Origin: Scatophagus argus
Lineage: Eukaryota; Chordata; Actinopteri; Scatophagidae
Length of the DNA stretch: 64,000 nucleotides
Assembly: GCF_020382885.2 (NCBI RefSeq)
Contig: NC_058499.1
Coordinates: forward strand, 8,107,872 to 8,171,871
Direction: 5' to 3'
Shown here in pieces: positions 53,738 to 64,000 of this stretch. The position numbers and the translations under genes were made by a program. Every line of letters begins with the position of its first letter. Within the stretch, counting starts at the first letter, position 1. The notes under the pieces are model-generated. The model was not told the DNA's origin. It did not search any database and saw only the letters and a list, made by a program, of their open reading frames with translations.

Positions 53738-53965
53738 CCAAAAAAATTGCTAAAAATGCTCATCACAATTTCCCAGAAAGTGTTGTTGAGTGTCTTCAAA
53801 TCGTTTCTTCTGTCCAACCAACAGTCCAAAACCCAAAGACTCTTCATTTACAATCATTAATGACAAAGAAAAGCAACAAATCTTAACATTTAAGAAGCTG
53901 GAACCAGAAAATGTTTGACATTTTTGCGTAAAATTATTCAGCATTTGTCAAAATAGTGTTTATTC
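53738..53965 (+). repeat. Dispersed fish MITE copy in cdk17 intron 1
   Basis: The blocks CATCACAATTTCCCAGAAAG, CCAACAGTCCAAAACCCAAA, AATGACAAAGAAAAGCAACA and AGAAGCTGGAACCAGAAAAT match the family seen at 30831-31093, same orientation and order. This copy lacks the first segment. Confidence 0.5.
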
Positions 53966-56830
53966 TTTGCGGCATTATTAATTTAAAAAGAAATGGTGTT
54001 TCATGCAGCCCTGTCAGAAAAAGAGACCACTTAAACTTTCTGCAGGGTTCACTTGTAACACACAACCGTGCCTGGCATGCAGGCTGTCTGAAATTACTAC
54101 AAAGGCTACTGAGAGCTGTTTGTGTTTGCAGTTGGATAGGGAAGCTGATATGCTGATAACCCCCATCCTGCTGTCTGCCCTTAGTTAGATAGCAGCGTGG
54201 CCCGTTGTTCCCTTTTAACAGCCATGAAAGGCCCTGCGAGTGCGACGAGCGCAGACGAGCAGGGCGGGGAAGGCTAATTGTCGCTCTCTCTGATGCTAAT
54301 GCTCGACTCACAAATGGACACCAGGTGACTTGACTCAGGCTCAGATCCAGTCCACAGCACGCCCGGGCGATTATCTCCCTAATGAGCCAAACGGGTGGAG
54401 TGATAATCATGCTGCCTTTTACCTGGTATAGATCTAGTGCCATCAGGACTTCTAAATCTGTATGTTTAAAGGGAGAAGTTTGTAACTGTAACTGTAAAAT
54501 TTACAGGGTTCGGTCTGAAAATGGTTTTATTTTAACCTCATTTTATTCACAAAGGATTGCAGCCACAAAACATCAGTTTTTTTTTAAAATTAATTTGGAT
54601 AAGAAAAGGGGGGAAAAGTACTACTTTGGTCTGTTGCTGGCGCGATCATATCTGGTCTTATCTGTTGATCTCGACACCCTGCCCTGAATCCAGCTGCGTC
54701 CACAAGGCTTATCTGTCACAGTTCATGCTGGTCTTTCTTCCCATTCATAAACTGTGTTATCATGTGAAGTGTAAATGTGTCGCTTAATTACATGGTGTGT
54801 TTATTTTCAAAGCCGTGGTTTAGCTATTCATGACGTATTTCATGACATATTGGGGAAGTTGATCAAAAATTTTCAGAAAGTTTTTTCTTCTTGAGATAGT
54901 TTGGGCTGTAATTGTGTGTTTAAGGCAAATATGCAGTTAATGATTACATTACATTATTACTTACGTTATCGATTTATCTGCAGATTTTTCTTTCGGTTAA
55001 TTGTTTGTTCTTTAAATGAAAACAAAACAAAAAATAAATCATAATATCCCAGTCTCATTTTGTGCAAAGTAAACTCAAAATAATCAGATTTGTGATTATT
55101 TTGAAGTGTATGTGTGAAAGAGTGAAGTGTATGTTATTTTTGGTAAAAATTGACTTAAATGTTTGCTTGATGATCAAAATATTTACTGATTAATCCTTCT
55201 ATTTGTTAACTAGTCTACCAGTTAACTATGCAGTATTAGTATTTTTGGATCTTTTTATGTTCTTTAGGTGGCACAATAAATTAGTTAATCTTAGAAACAA
55301 ATTAATTTATTAAAAAATATATATATCAGTTGGTTTACACTGAGCCCTAAGTATGGGAACGCAGCCTTCACTACACAGATTATATATTTGCAGGCGGTTC
55401 TACAGTAACAGCTGCTCTTTCTGTCTTCAAAACCATATTAGTACATGAGAGACATAAAAACTATATCGTAGTGTATTGTACTAAGAAACGACAGTATTGA
55501 ACTTGGTCGTCTACTGTCTGACTGCAGGGATTGTTGGGCCACAGATAAAGCTTAGTCAGAGGGGAGCCGACCCGTCACTCAAGCTGCTGTAACCATAGCA
55601 GCAGTGTTAATCAGCTAGTGTAGGATCTTACTGCCTGTGAGATCTGTGGCTGTGCGTCACAGGTCTGGCCTGGCCTCCTTTGGCTACAGGCTCCGGCTGA
55701 GGTATCTGTTGTATTTCCCCCCCCTACACGAACACACAACAGCACTGACCGGTCTGTCAGCACCGCTCAGCCTTACGGACACGGGTTACGCATGTGACAA
55801 GTGTGAAAGCAGAGCGAGAAAAGAGTTCGTGTCAGAAAAGAGCAAAGAAAAGGGGGAAGTATGCTGAGTTTCTGTGGACAAGGCTTTGGTTGGGTTTTCA
55901 AACAGATCATCCTGTTGAAGTAAAGCCTCACCTGCTGCAGTGTGTGGGGGAAGCACGCCTGCCTGGTTGTCATGCTCAGCTCAGCTTAGCACCACGCAGC
56001 ACACCACTACCTCCTGCGTCTCTTGCAAAAGCCTACTTTTTTCCTTTCTTACTGTGCACAAAGCAGCCTTTATGTGAGGCACCTATAATGGAGCCAGCTC
56101 CTCACTCATGTCCTCATTGTCTTGGCCAGGATGAGAAAAGGCTGCTCTTTAGAAAAGCAAGGCTGAGCTCACCCGTGAATCATGCCAACAGTCACACTTG
56201 TTCTCCGTCTCCTTCTGTAAGCAGCGGAGAATATGCAAGCGTTTTCTAGGACCCCCGTTCTCCTGAAGGCAGTGACATTCGGTGGTTTACTGAACCCTGT
56301 AGGGTTCATAGAAAGGTTGTGACCTTGCTTTTCCTGTTTGTGTGGTTGGCCCAGATAGCAGTTACCCTTTGGCGATGATGGTGGCTATGGTGTGATCAGG
56401 TCTTTGAGCAGAAGTGGGACAATTGCACAGGCTTCTGCAGTGACGGTGGCTTGTGGAGCTCTAGTCTGGTATTGCAGGCCGTGGGGGTTGTGGTTCCTCA
56501 CAGCAGGAACTCTGGCCTTACCCTTTAGTAGCCCTCTGTTTATCATCAGCACAGTCGCTGTTCGCTTGCAGCTATAGCAGCAAAAGGACAGAGTCCATAT
56601 GAGGCATATGTCTGTTGTCACCACTGCGGCATCCATAGTGCCTCAAGCCCCCCACCCCAGTTTCTCCTGCATCCACCCGGCTACCTCCAGCGGACTGTAC
56701 TGTCAGGAACAGAGGTGGAAATAAATGCAATTTAGCTTACAGCTGGTGATTTCAGAATTTGCCTGTGGGACGAAAGTCATGTTATAGTAGATATTGATTC
56801 TTGGTTTAGGGGAATGACAATGCAGACGTC

Positions 56831-56843
56831 GGGGGGGGGGGGG
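56831..56843 (+). repeat. G13 homopolymer
   Basis: Thirteen consecutive G in cdk17 intron 1. Likely unstable and error-prone in sequencing. Confidence 0.85.
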
Positions 56844-57888
56844 TTGCTATAGGGTGTGAGACGGAAGATCAGCATGTGTGCAGTGTCCTGCCGTGCTCTG
56901 CATTTTCAACATGGAAAAAGCAGCGGGGTTGCCATGGCAACAAATCCTGAATCAGCGCAGCACTGGAACCCCTCCGTTCCATGTTTCTCCTCCCTCTCTG
57001 CCGATCTGGAGCTCAGACCTCAGACCGGCCTACTTAGGGGGAGAAGGGATAAGGCTCACTTCCAAAGCTCCACACTCGATCCCAGAGCAGGATCGTGGGC
57101 CAGCGGATACGGGTGCACCATAGACCTCTCCGCCCCGTCTCCTCCTCCTCTCTACTGCTGCCGTTTACTTTCCATGGAACATTCATGAAGTGATTTGTGA
57201 GAGTCTGCTGGATAGTAGGTCATATCCCAGTTATTTATGAAATGTTAATGTGCCCCCTCATATCTGTATAATATACATTTATAAATTAAGAGGGGATTCA
57301 CAATATTGCCATGGGAACTGGAGAGAGATTGACTGCAAAAACAAACAGTGAACAGCCTGTCAGGTTTAGGGTTTTACATCAAAATCCAAAGTATTCTCTA
57401 TGCTGAGTTTGTTGCTTCCTGTGAAAAGAGGTAAGAGGTGCTGTGAACTCATAACTTGCACATGAGACTTTTAAGTTATCAGGGTTTTGATGGGTAAATT
57501 GTGAATTAATAGCTTTAGAGTAATAGAGTTATGAGTTTACTTTTTTCTATCTGGAGCACATGTTGCTGGCTTCTGCGTAAGGCTGCAGCTGGAGAGTGGG
57601 TAATGCAGTGAGCTGTCCAGGAGATGACAGACTGTTTGCCCATGTTGGGGCTGATGTGTCATCACTGATGTGGAGCTGTTTTGACAGTTAAGATAACGTT
57701 CTGCCGCATCTCGGTTCCTGGAACAATTAGATTGGTTGTTGCTTTGCTAAGAGCACAGAAGTAGGATGGAGGTTGCGCAAGGCAAGACAAGAGTATTAAT
57801 ATTATGTAAAAAATATAGATTCTGACCAGTGGGACTTGTAGAAACAAGGTTGTAGGAGAGACGAGTGTCCCATCCTTTGTACAACTCC

Positions 57889-58440
57889 GGTTCAAAAAAG
57901 CTGGGATACTGTGTAAAACCAGAATGTGATTTTTCCAGATTCAAGGTTCAAGATTTATTTATTTGTCATATGCCTGATTGTGCAGTTACAACAGCAGTAA
58001 AATGGAATTGCAACACTCCCCATCTATGCAAGTGAAGTTTCATAAAGTGACACATAGCTTATGTTATATGCCCACTATATAGCAAGCATGTAACAGCACA
58101 ATACATATATGTATATTTTGACATATACTCAGTTGAAAAGAGCACAATAAGACAACATGTTTAATGTTTTAGCTCGTCAGCTGAATTGATTTTTGTAAAG
58201 ATATGCTTGTCCTGCATTTGATGCCAGCAAAACGTTTCAAGCAAGTAGAGACCGGGAATGTTGAGTAATGCTCAGAAAACACCTGTTTGGAACATTCCAC
58301 AGGTAAACAGGTTCACAGGAAACAGGTGATACTATCAGTATAGTATCCTCAAAAGGCTCAGTCATTCATAAATGAGGGCTTTGGGGCTTTGTAGTGAGTT
58401 TCAGCTCATCAGAAAGCTATAAAAACAGGGGGGGAGACAT
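57889..58440. repeat. Tc1-like element fragment interrupted by another repeat
   Basis: It starts with the same kind of terminal text as the celf2-intron element (GTTCAAAAAAGCTGGGATAC). It resumes after about 58130 with TTTGATGCCAGCAAAACG, GGAACATTCCACAGGTAAAC and CCTCAAAAGGCTCAGTCATT, all internal text of that fish family. About 57938-58130 (ATTCAAGGTTCAAGATTTAT, then TTGTCATATGCC) looks like a separate repeat inserted into it. No right terminal repeat or transposase frame was found. Confidence 0.55.
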
Positions 58441-60395
58441 GAGTTGCTGTTCCTGCCTCAGCTCCTTGGTGATGATATGTTAACATTGTGTTCTTAGCAG
58501 CTCTAAATCGGTTATTGCAGGTTTAAAGCAGTTTAGCCCAGTTGTTAAGAATGAGCCTGCTGATGTTAAGGTCATATAGAGAGATGGGAAGCACAGGGTG
58601 AGAGAGAGCAGACGGCTTGTGACAAGGATTGCTAGCCAGAATGAAACCAGGATCGTCGTGGCTAAACCAACAGAGAATACTTCGTCGTTTGCCATTTCGG
58701 CTACCTCACTTCTTTGTGAAGCTGTTAATGTATGGTGTTTCCTTGTGTGGTGCTCTTGATCTGCTGCTTAATATTGCGTCCTTGCACTGTTCCAGTTTGC
58801 TTTGGCCTTAAGCCCAGTTCAGACGGTTACTGCTGCCCACTGTGTGGGGGGAGGCTCGCAGCCTTTTAAAAATCTTGAGGACAAACTTTTTGAACCAGAC
58901 ACTGTAGCTCTAAACCTGCAAAGCATGCAGCAGATGGATTACTTCACACCCGCACATACTGTATCTTCACAAACAGATGCTAATGTGAAATCAAAGTTTT
59001 ACGGCGACATGAAAAGTCTGAAAGTCAGTTTTGTTCACTGATTGGGTGTCACTGTTATTTGTTTCCATGATTTTGGGCTTAGGCTTCTTCCAGTCTCCAC
59101 ATCCATCTCCACCACATCAAAAAGAAATTTTAATGATCTTATTAATCATTTCATTACTTACCAAGCACAAATACCAAATATCATCATAGTGTTGACCAAA
59201 TATTCTTTGTTTCCACCTTCTCAAATGTGAGGATTTGAATGTGTTTGAGTTGCTAACTGCTAATTTCACATTTCAGACTAACTGGAAGAAATGATCAGCA
59301 GATGGATTAAAAAATGAAAATAATTCGTTGCATCCCTATTGGGAGAGAAGACTGTGGAATTTTTTGATTAACATTACGATTTCAATGTCTGTAGAGCAAT
59401 GTGAGTATTGTCTTAAAGCCTTGAAAGCTGTGAACCTCTTCTTTTATTCATACCTTCTTCCACTAGCATGCTCTCCCAAGACAAATAACTACTTTTCCAC
59501 TATTTGAATGAGTGAGTAAGATGTGGTTATCTCTGGACAGAATTCAGGTTATGAGAGATATTTGGAAGACAAAAGGCTGTCACTAGGTTATAGCTGGCAG
59601 GCAGCGAGCCCTGAGGAGCTTTACTACTCATGTGTTTTCATGTCTGGCTTTACTCATCATCATCATTGCAGACGCACACTTGTTCAGATCTGCAGTAACA
59701 GTGGAATCAGGATCTTTCCATTGAGGTCACAGGGAGAGGCTTCTCGTAATCTTATCCTGCCAAAAAATCCCAAATCTTTCTTGATTTGAAATCTTGTTCC
59801 TCTTCTCTCACACACAAACCGACCGTAGCTCTCACAATCAGTTACTCTCATGCACACAGTAAATGCAGCTGGAATGTGTGATGTGGACTCGATGTGGCCC
59901 AGACTAGTCCTGCTCCATTCAGCAGTAAATCCCCCTGGTTTAGGATTTGCTTTTACAGTCCGGTGTGCCAGGGACCGTACGCCGAATTCACCCACAAGAA
60001 TCTTTCACTGACTTGTCATGTTTTCCCAGGGGGAGGAATGTTAAGTAATGTTCCTGAATGAGCTGAGTCATAATTAGCATCAGAGTGCCGATTGGTCCGT
60101 GTCATTGTTTGCCCGGTGCTGTACCTGATGATCTAACAGTGTCTTTGATTTCAGTTTAACTCATCGTGTGGGATTGTGAAACACGGCTGCAGGCGGATTG
60201 GGTGTATTCTTTTGAATTGAAGGCACATTACAGATTGTGTCACTGAAATGTCAAGGCCTGCATCCGTACTACAGCTTACAGATAGTGGGCATAACAAGCT
60301 GTATCTACTCTTGTAAGCCATGTAAGATAATTACAACAACTCAGTTATGTATTGTTTTATTTGTTCTCCTCAGGCCTCCCCTTCCCGAGAGCTCC

Positions 60396-60522
60396 ATGGA
60401 GAAGATGAAGCGGTTCAAGCGACGTCTCTCTCAGACCCTACGAGGTAGCCACACCATCGACGAGTCGTTGTCTGAGCTGGCAGAGCAGATGACTGTCGAG
60501 GAGAACGGCCTGAAGGACAGCG
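60396..60522 (+). CDS. cdk17: Cyclin-dependent kinase 17 (PCTAIRE-2), first coding exon only
   Basis: The exon runs 60374-60522 (acceptor CCTCAG, donor GTGCGT). Translation from ATG 60396 gives 42 codons plus one base: MEKMKRFKRRLSQTLRG, then HTIDESLSELAEQM. This is nearly identical to the N-terminus of CDK17, a brain-enriched PCTAIRE-type Ser/Thr kinase of the CDK family. CDK16 and CDK18 differ clearly in this segment; only CDK17 has the TIDESLSELAEQM run in this form. It carries the RRLS site typical of PKA-phosphorylated PCTAIRE N-termini. The kinase domain lies beyond the right edge; I see no second coding exon up to 64000. A second Met codon (M4) aligns with the human start. Confidence 0.85.
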
Positions 60523-62006
60523 GTGCGTTTTATACATATGTTTGTAAATGGAAATGTCTATGCGAGGAGTGAAATACATTTCTCCACCTCTGTATTCTCA
60601 ATTTTCTTCAGCATAACTTGCTTCTCCTGCACATTGCAGCGGTCGTGGAGGCCTGTATGTTATGGGCATTACTTTGAGTTTCTTTGACTTACTTGGCATG
60701 GAAAATGGCTCTAAGCACACACAGCTTCAGCTCGGTTGGTATTCTCCATACGCCTCTATTGTTTCTTTAAGCCACATGCGATATATCACAGCTACAGTGG
60801 CTTCAAAAAATAACAATATGGGGCAGTGAATCTGATGAATTTATTGTCGCTCACCCTATAAATGAGACAAGAATTTGGTTGGAAAAACGATACGCACCAG
60901 AGTGGAGTGTTTCTTGGGGCCAGTTCCCGCGATTACCAAAACAAAACCTTAGTTTACTCTCTGGCTTTGAAGCCGGATAATATTTTATGGAGGAAATAAC
61001 TTAGTGTTTTACAGAGTTTCCTGATGGACAAATGGCTTCACTTCTTGATCAAGTAACTGCTAACTGCTGCTAACTGTAGCTACATTTAGGTAGTTAGCCA
61101 TTCAGCCAGCAGTTCTATGAGTTCAGCTCTAATCAGAAAGTACTTTCTCTGTAAAATATGATCCAGATCAAAGTCCTGGTTGGAGCCACTCTAAGTCACC
61201 TCAGTAAGACAGTGGTGTAAAAGTATATTGTGCCATCCACAACCGTAAGGGCAAAAAGTCGCAAAAAACACCAATTCTTGCATATCGTTGCTTTAACGTG
61301 GAGTATTTAAAAATAAAATCGCGTGACAAAGTTTAGAAAAATAATTTCCTCTACTGCACAAGTAGAGAGACAGTATATCGACTCTGGTCAGCCTGTGTGA
61401 CTCAAATCTTTATGTATGTTACTGTAGACACACTGACTCAGACACTGTGGTTGGCTGTATCACTCATTTGGATCCTGCTGAAGGTTGGGGCCTTGAAGAT
61501 GTCGAAACAGAAGCAGAGTGACACAGTGGTTTATCTCTGCTGATACTGATGAACTCTGCGGGGAGGGAGCCAGGGTGCTTTCCTCTGTGTGCCACCACAT
61601 TGTTACCATGGCGCTCGAGATCTGGAAACTTTCAAGTCTCCATGACATTGCCACGGCAACTTGGATGACTTGGTGAAACCAGTTAGGCATTTAGATGCAT
61701 ACCCCCCAGTTTTTTTTTAAATCTTCCAGCTCCTCTTCTTCTCTTTTGGCCACCCTGAGGTCCACCACCCCCTTGCCCCCCCCAAAGCTTCTTTCAGGCC
61801 TGTCTTCAGTTTTCCTCTCTTGTCTTTTGGCCAAAGTTTTTTTTTTTCTTCCCCCTTCTTCAATCAGTCAGATCGTCCAAGTCCACCCCTCCTCTCCACC
61901 GCCCTCTGAGAACCAACTGAGCTTTGTAAAGAGCTTTTTGTATAGTGATTAACACCAGGTTTGGCCAGAGTGTTCTGTGCTTGTTGAGTGGGGACACAGA
62001 ATCATG

Positions 62007-62039
<33 letters not shown>

Positions 62040-64000
62040 TGTGAGGGGATTTTAGCAGGCTGTGTAACAGTAAGTAGGGTAGAGAGGAGACAGAACGGAG
62101 TAGCCAGATGAGATGTGATCTGACCTCCGTGATTGGGGAAAACGTTCTGGTCCTGATCTGATTATGTAAGACTTATAACTCATGCCAGCAGCTGCAGCAG
62201 CTGCACAGAGATAAGGCAGAAGTGGCATAAGGACCTGGATGTTACATGGGGCGCTGTGTGTGTTTTGTTTAGTTTTTATAGGAAATCTAGGAAATGCCTC
62301 GTTTGTGTTAAAGGGGATAAATAACAACAACAAAATAACAAATTGATGACGAGGCTTGTAATATTGGACACAACAAACAGGGTCAAAACAAACAAGACAA
62401 ATCTGTTAAATAGTGAAATCTGCTTTTTCTTTTCATAACATGACCTGCACACCCACAGTACTTTGAATCAGCCTCAGAGGCAGCCTGAATCTTGTGAGCT
62501 TAATTTTGGCAATAAGATTTAAGTGTAAAAAAAAAAAAAAAACACGCAGAGAATTGGTTGACCCTGGGAACAGGAAGCCAGACAAATCAAAAATGGTGTG
62601 TGTGGAGGTGGGTGATTTAGACGATGACTGTTGCTTCCTACTGAAACTGGCAGAGCTGGTTAGCTGTTTATTATAGGCATTGTAGTTATGAAATAAAGCT
62701 TGCCGCTGCAACCTCATTTCTTATTTCCTGGCTCAGATTGGTTCAAGTTTTGAGATAAGAAAGAGAAACTATGACTCATAAACCAAACAAAAGAAATGCA
62801 AACCAAAAAATCAGAAAAAGCAAACAAAGAAACGCAAACTCAAAGACAAGCACCGCAGCTGTGCCTGAAGATGCAAATCAGATTTTTTTGCATGTCACCT
62901 TTGTCACTGTAGCTCTTTGTCATGCTTTGTTCTGATAGTAATGTAAGGTTGTCGCTTTTGTTATTTTACCCAAATAAACCCTTTTCATCAATTTTTTTAA
63001 TGTGAGGATGCCTGTATATATCATGATATAGTATGTTTAATAGACAATAAATAGAGAAATTGTTAAAGGATAAAATAAGAGAGAAATATCTGTTGAGGAC
63101 ATCTGGCAAATAAAATACTGGATCTTCATAACGCTGATCAAAAAACAGTCTAAAAGTTTGTATCTAAAAATCCAGTTACTGCCGTCAGTCAGTCCTGTTC
63201 GTCGGCTAATAACATTTTACACCACAGATATTAAAGCAGTAGCCATCATGGCTGTCACCTTTGGCTTGATCACATTGGTGTTTCGGACACACTAACCCCA
63301 ACCGCTCCCTCTCCGTTTGCATGTTCGGGTGGAGGGTGCATCCCTCTCCAGTCGGGTGACATGAGAAAACAGGGCCTGCGCATCCTTCCTCTCAGTGACT
63401 GAATGTCAGCTGTGAACTGTTGGTGCCTCATGCCTCGTCATTGATCTGCTCATGTCCTTCGGTATCGCTCTGTCCTGTCGGAGCTCAGACTGCCAGCTTC
63501 TCCCCTGTCGCAGTTGGTGTTTAGTTGCCGTTAATCTATACTACATAATAAATTTTTCACTGTCTTTTTTTTGTATAGGGAACATTATGTACTATAACTT
63601 AGTAGCTGCATTATGTTTTGTTTCAAGATTTCAGGTGTGATTGTAACATTTCATGTAGTAATTTCAGTACTCTTAACTACTGATTTACATTGAAAAGCTG
63701 TTATATAATCTGTTGTTTAACAAGTCATCAGTTTTCTTCATTAGTCCTTTACTTTTATCATCTCTATTTTTCTTTGTTTTTCATGGATGTTACCACAGTT
63801 TTGTTGAAAATTTCATATTCTTATCCTTTTAAAGACATGCTTAACGTGCATTTGTTAAGCATGCAACTGAGTATCTTACTATGTCACAACACTTACGTGA
63901 TATTGCATGCAAATCTGTGCATCAGTAGATTACAAGATGAAGCCTCTTATGTAGCAATGATTATTTCATGCAGTCTGGTGTTATGCTGCGTATGTAACCA
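60523..64000 (+). other. cdk17: cdk17 intron 2, continues beyond the window
   Basis: No exon encoding the expected next segment was found. It holds a (GT)n microsatellite at 62007-62043 and T- or A-rich runs. Other open frames have no family resemblance. Confidence 0.6.
62007..62043 (+). repeat. (GT)n microsatellite
   Basis: Thirty-seven bases of GT dinucleotides with one GTAT interruption, in cdk17 intron 2. Likely length-polymorphic. Confidence 0.9.

Larger units (their letters stand above)
50599..60373 (+). other. cdk17: cdk17 intron 1 (9.8 kb)
   Basis: The acceptor is GTTCTCCTCAG. Repeats at 53738-53965 and 57889-58440 are listed separately, and more diverged relatives of the first may lie near 54950-55215. 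A run of 13 G is at 56831-56843. No coding exon is supported; the longest minus-strand frame (53934-54443) overlaps a repeat and resembles no family. Confidence 0.6.

Noticed and set aside
53934..54443. 169-codon minus-strand frame in cdk17 intron 1
   Set aside because: No recognisable domain, partly over a MITE copy, and no splice or promoter context.

Overview
The window is vertebrate nuclear DNA, most likely from a ray-finned (teleost) fish. It has small exons with GT-AG introns, no bacterial-style gene packing, and several interspersed repeats I recognise from fish genomes: an RTE/Rex3-type LINE tail ending in GATG repeats, tRNA-derived SINEs with A and B boxes, and Tc1-like and hAT-like MITEs. 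The proteins match vertebrate families closely enough to rebuild complete exon chains by reading frame, splice phase and family knowledge. No database search was run; gene and repeat names rest on recognised sequence.

Layout, left to right: (1) 135-4016 (+), the last six coding exons of celf2 (linker plus RRM3), followed by a long U-rich 3'UTR; (2) 10886-21410 (+), complete dhtkd1, 17 exons, 923 aa; (3) 24365-41770 (+), complete camk1d, 11 exons, 411 aa; (4) 44792-48237 (-), complete ucma (Gla-rich protein), 5 exons, 134 aa, convergent with camk1d; (5) from about 50.2 kb (+), a 5' non-coding exon and, at 60396-60522, the first coding exon of cdk17, which runs off the right edge. ucma and cdk17 are head-to-head with about 2 kb between them, and a perfect CTCF-type core motif lies in that gap.

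The genes are functionally unrelated: an RNA-binding splicing regulator, a mitochondrial 2-oxoadipate dehydrogenase E1, a Ca2+/calmodulin kinase, a secreted cartilage Gla protein and a PCTAIRE-type CDK. What links them is inherited synteny: celf2, dhtkd1, camk1d and ucma are all on human 10p13-p14, here with the intervening human genes absent, while cdk17 is on human chromosome 12.

I did not find a new multi-gene system. The points most worth a second look are an in-frame alternative 5' splice site in ucma exon 1; a LINE insertion with an 11-bp target-site duplication and a 5' junction filler that nearly matches a site 1.4 kb away; a 78-codon open frame upstream of the cdk17 AUG; the CTCF-type motif; a perfect 21-bp-arm hairpin in camk1d intron 1; and a strong-context uORF in the dhtkd1 leader.
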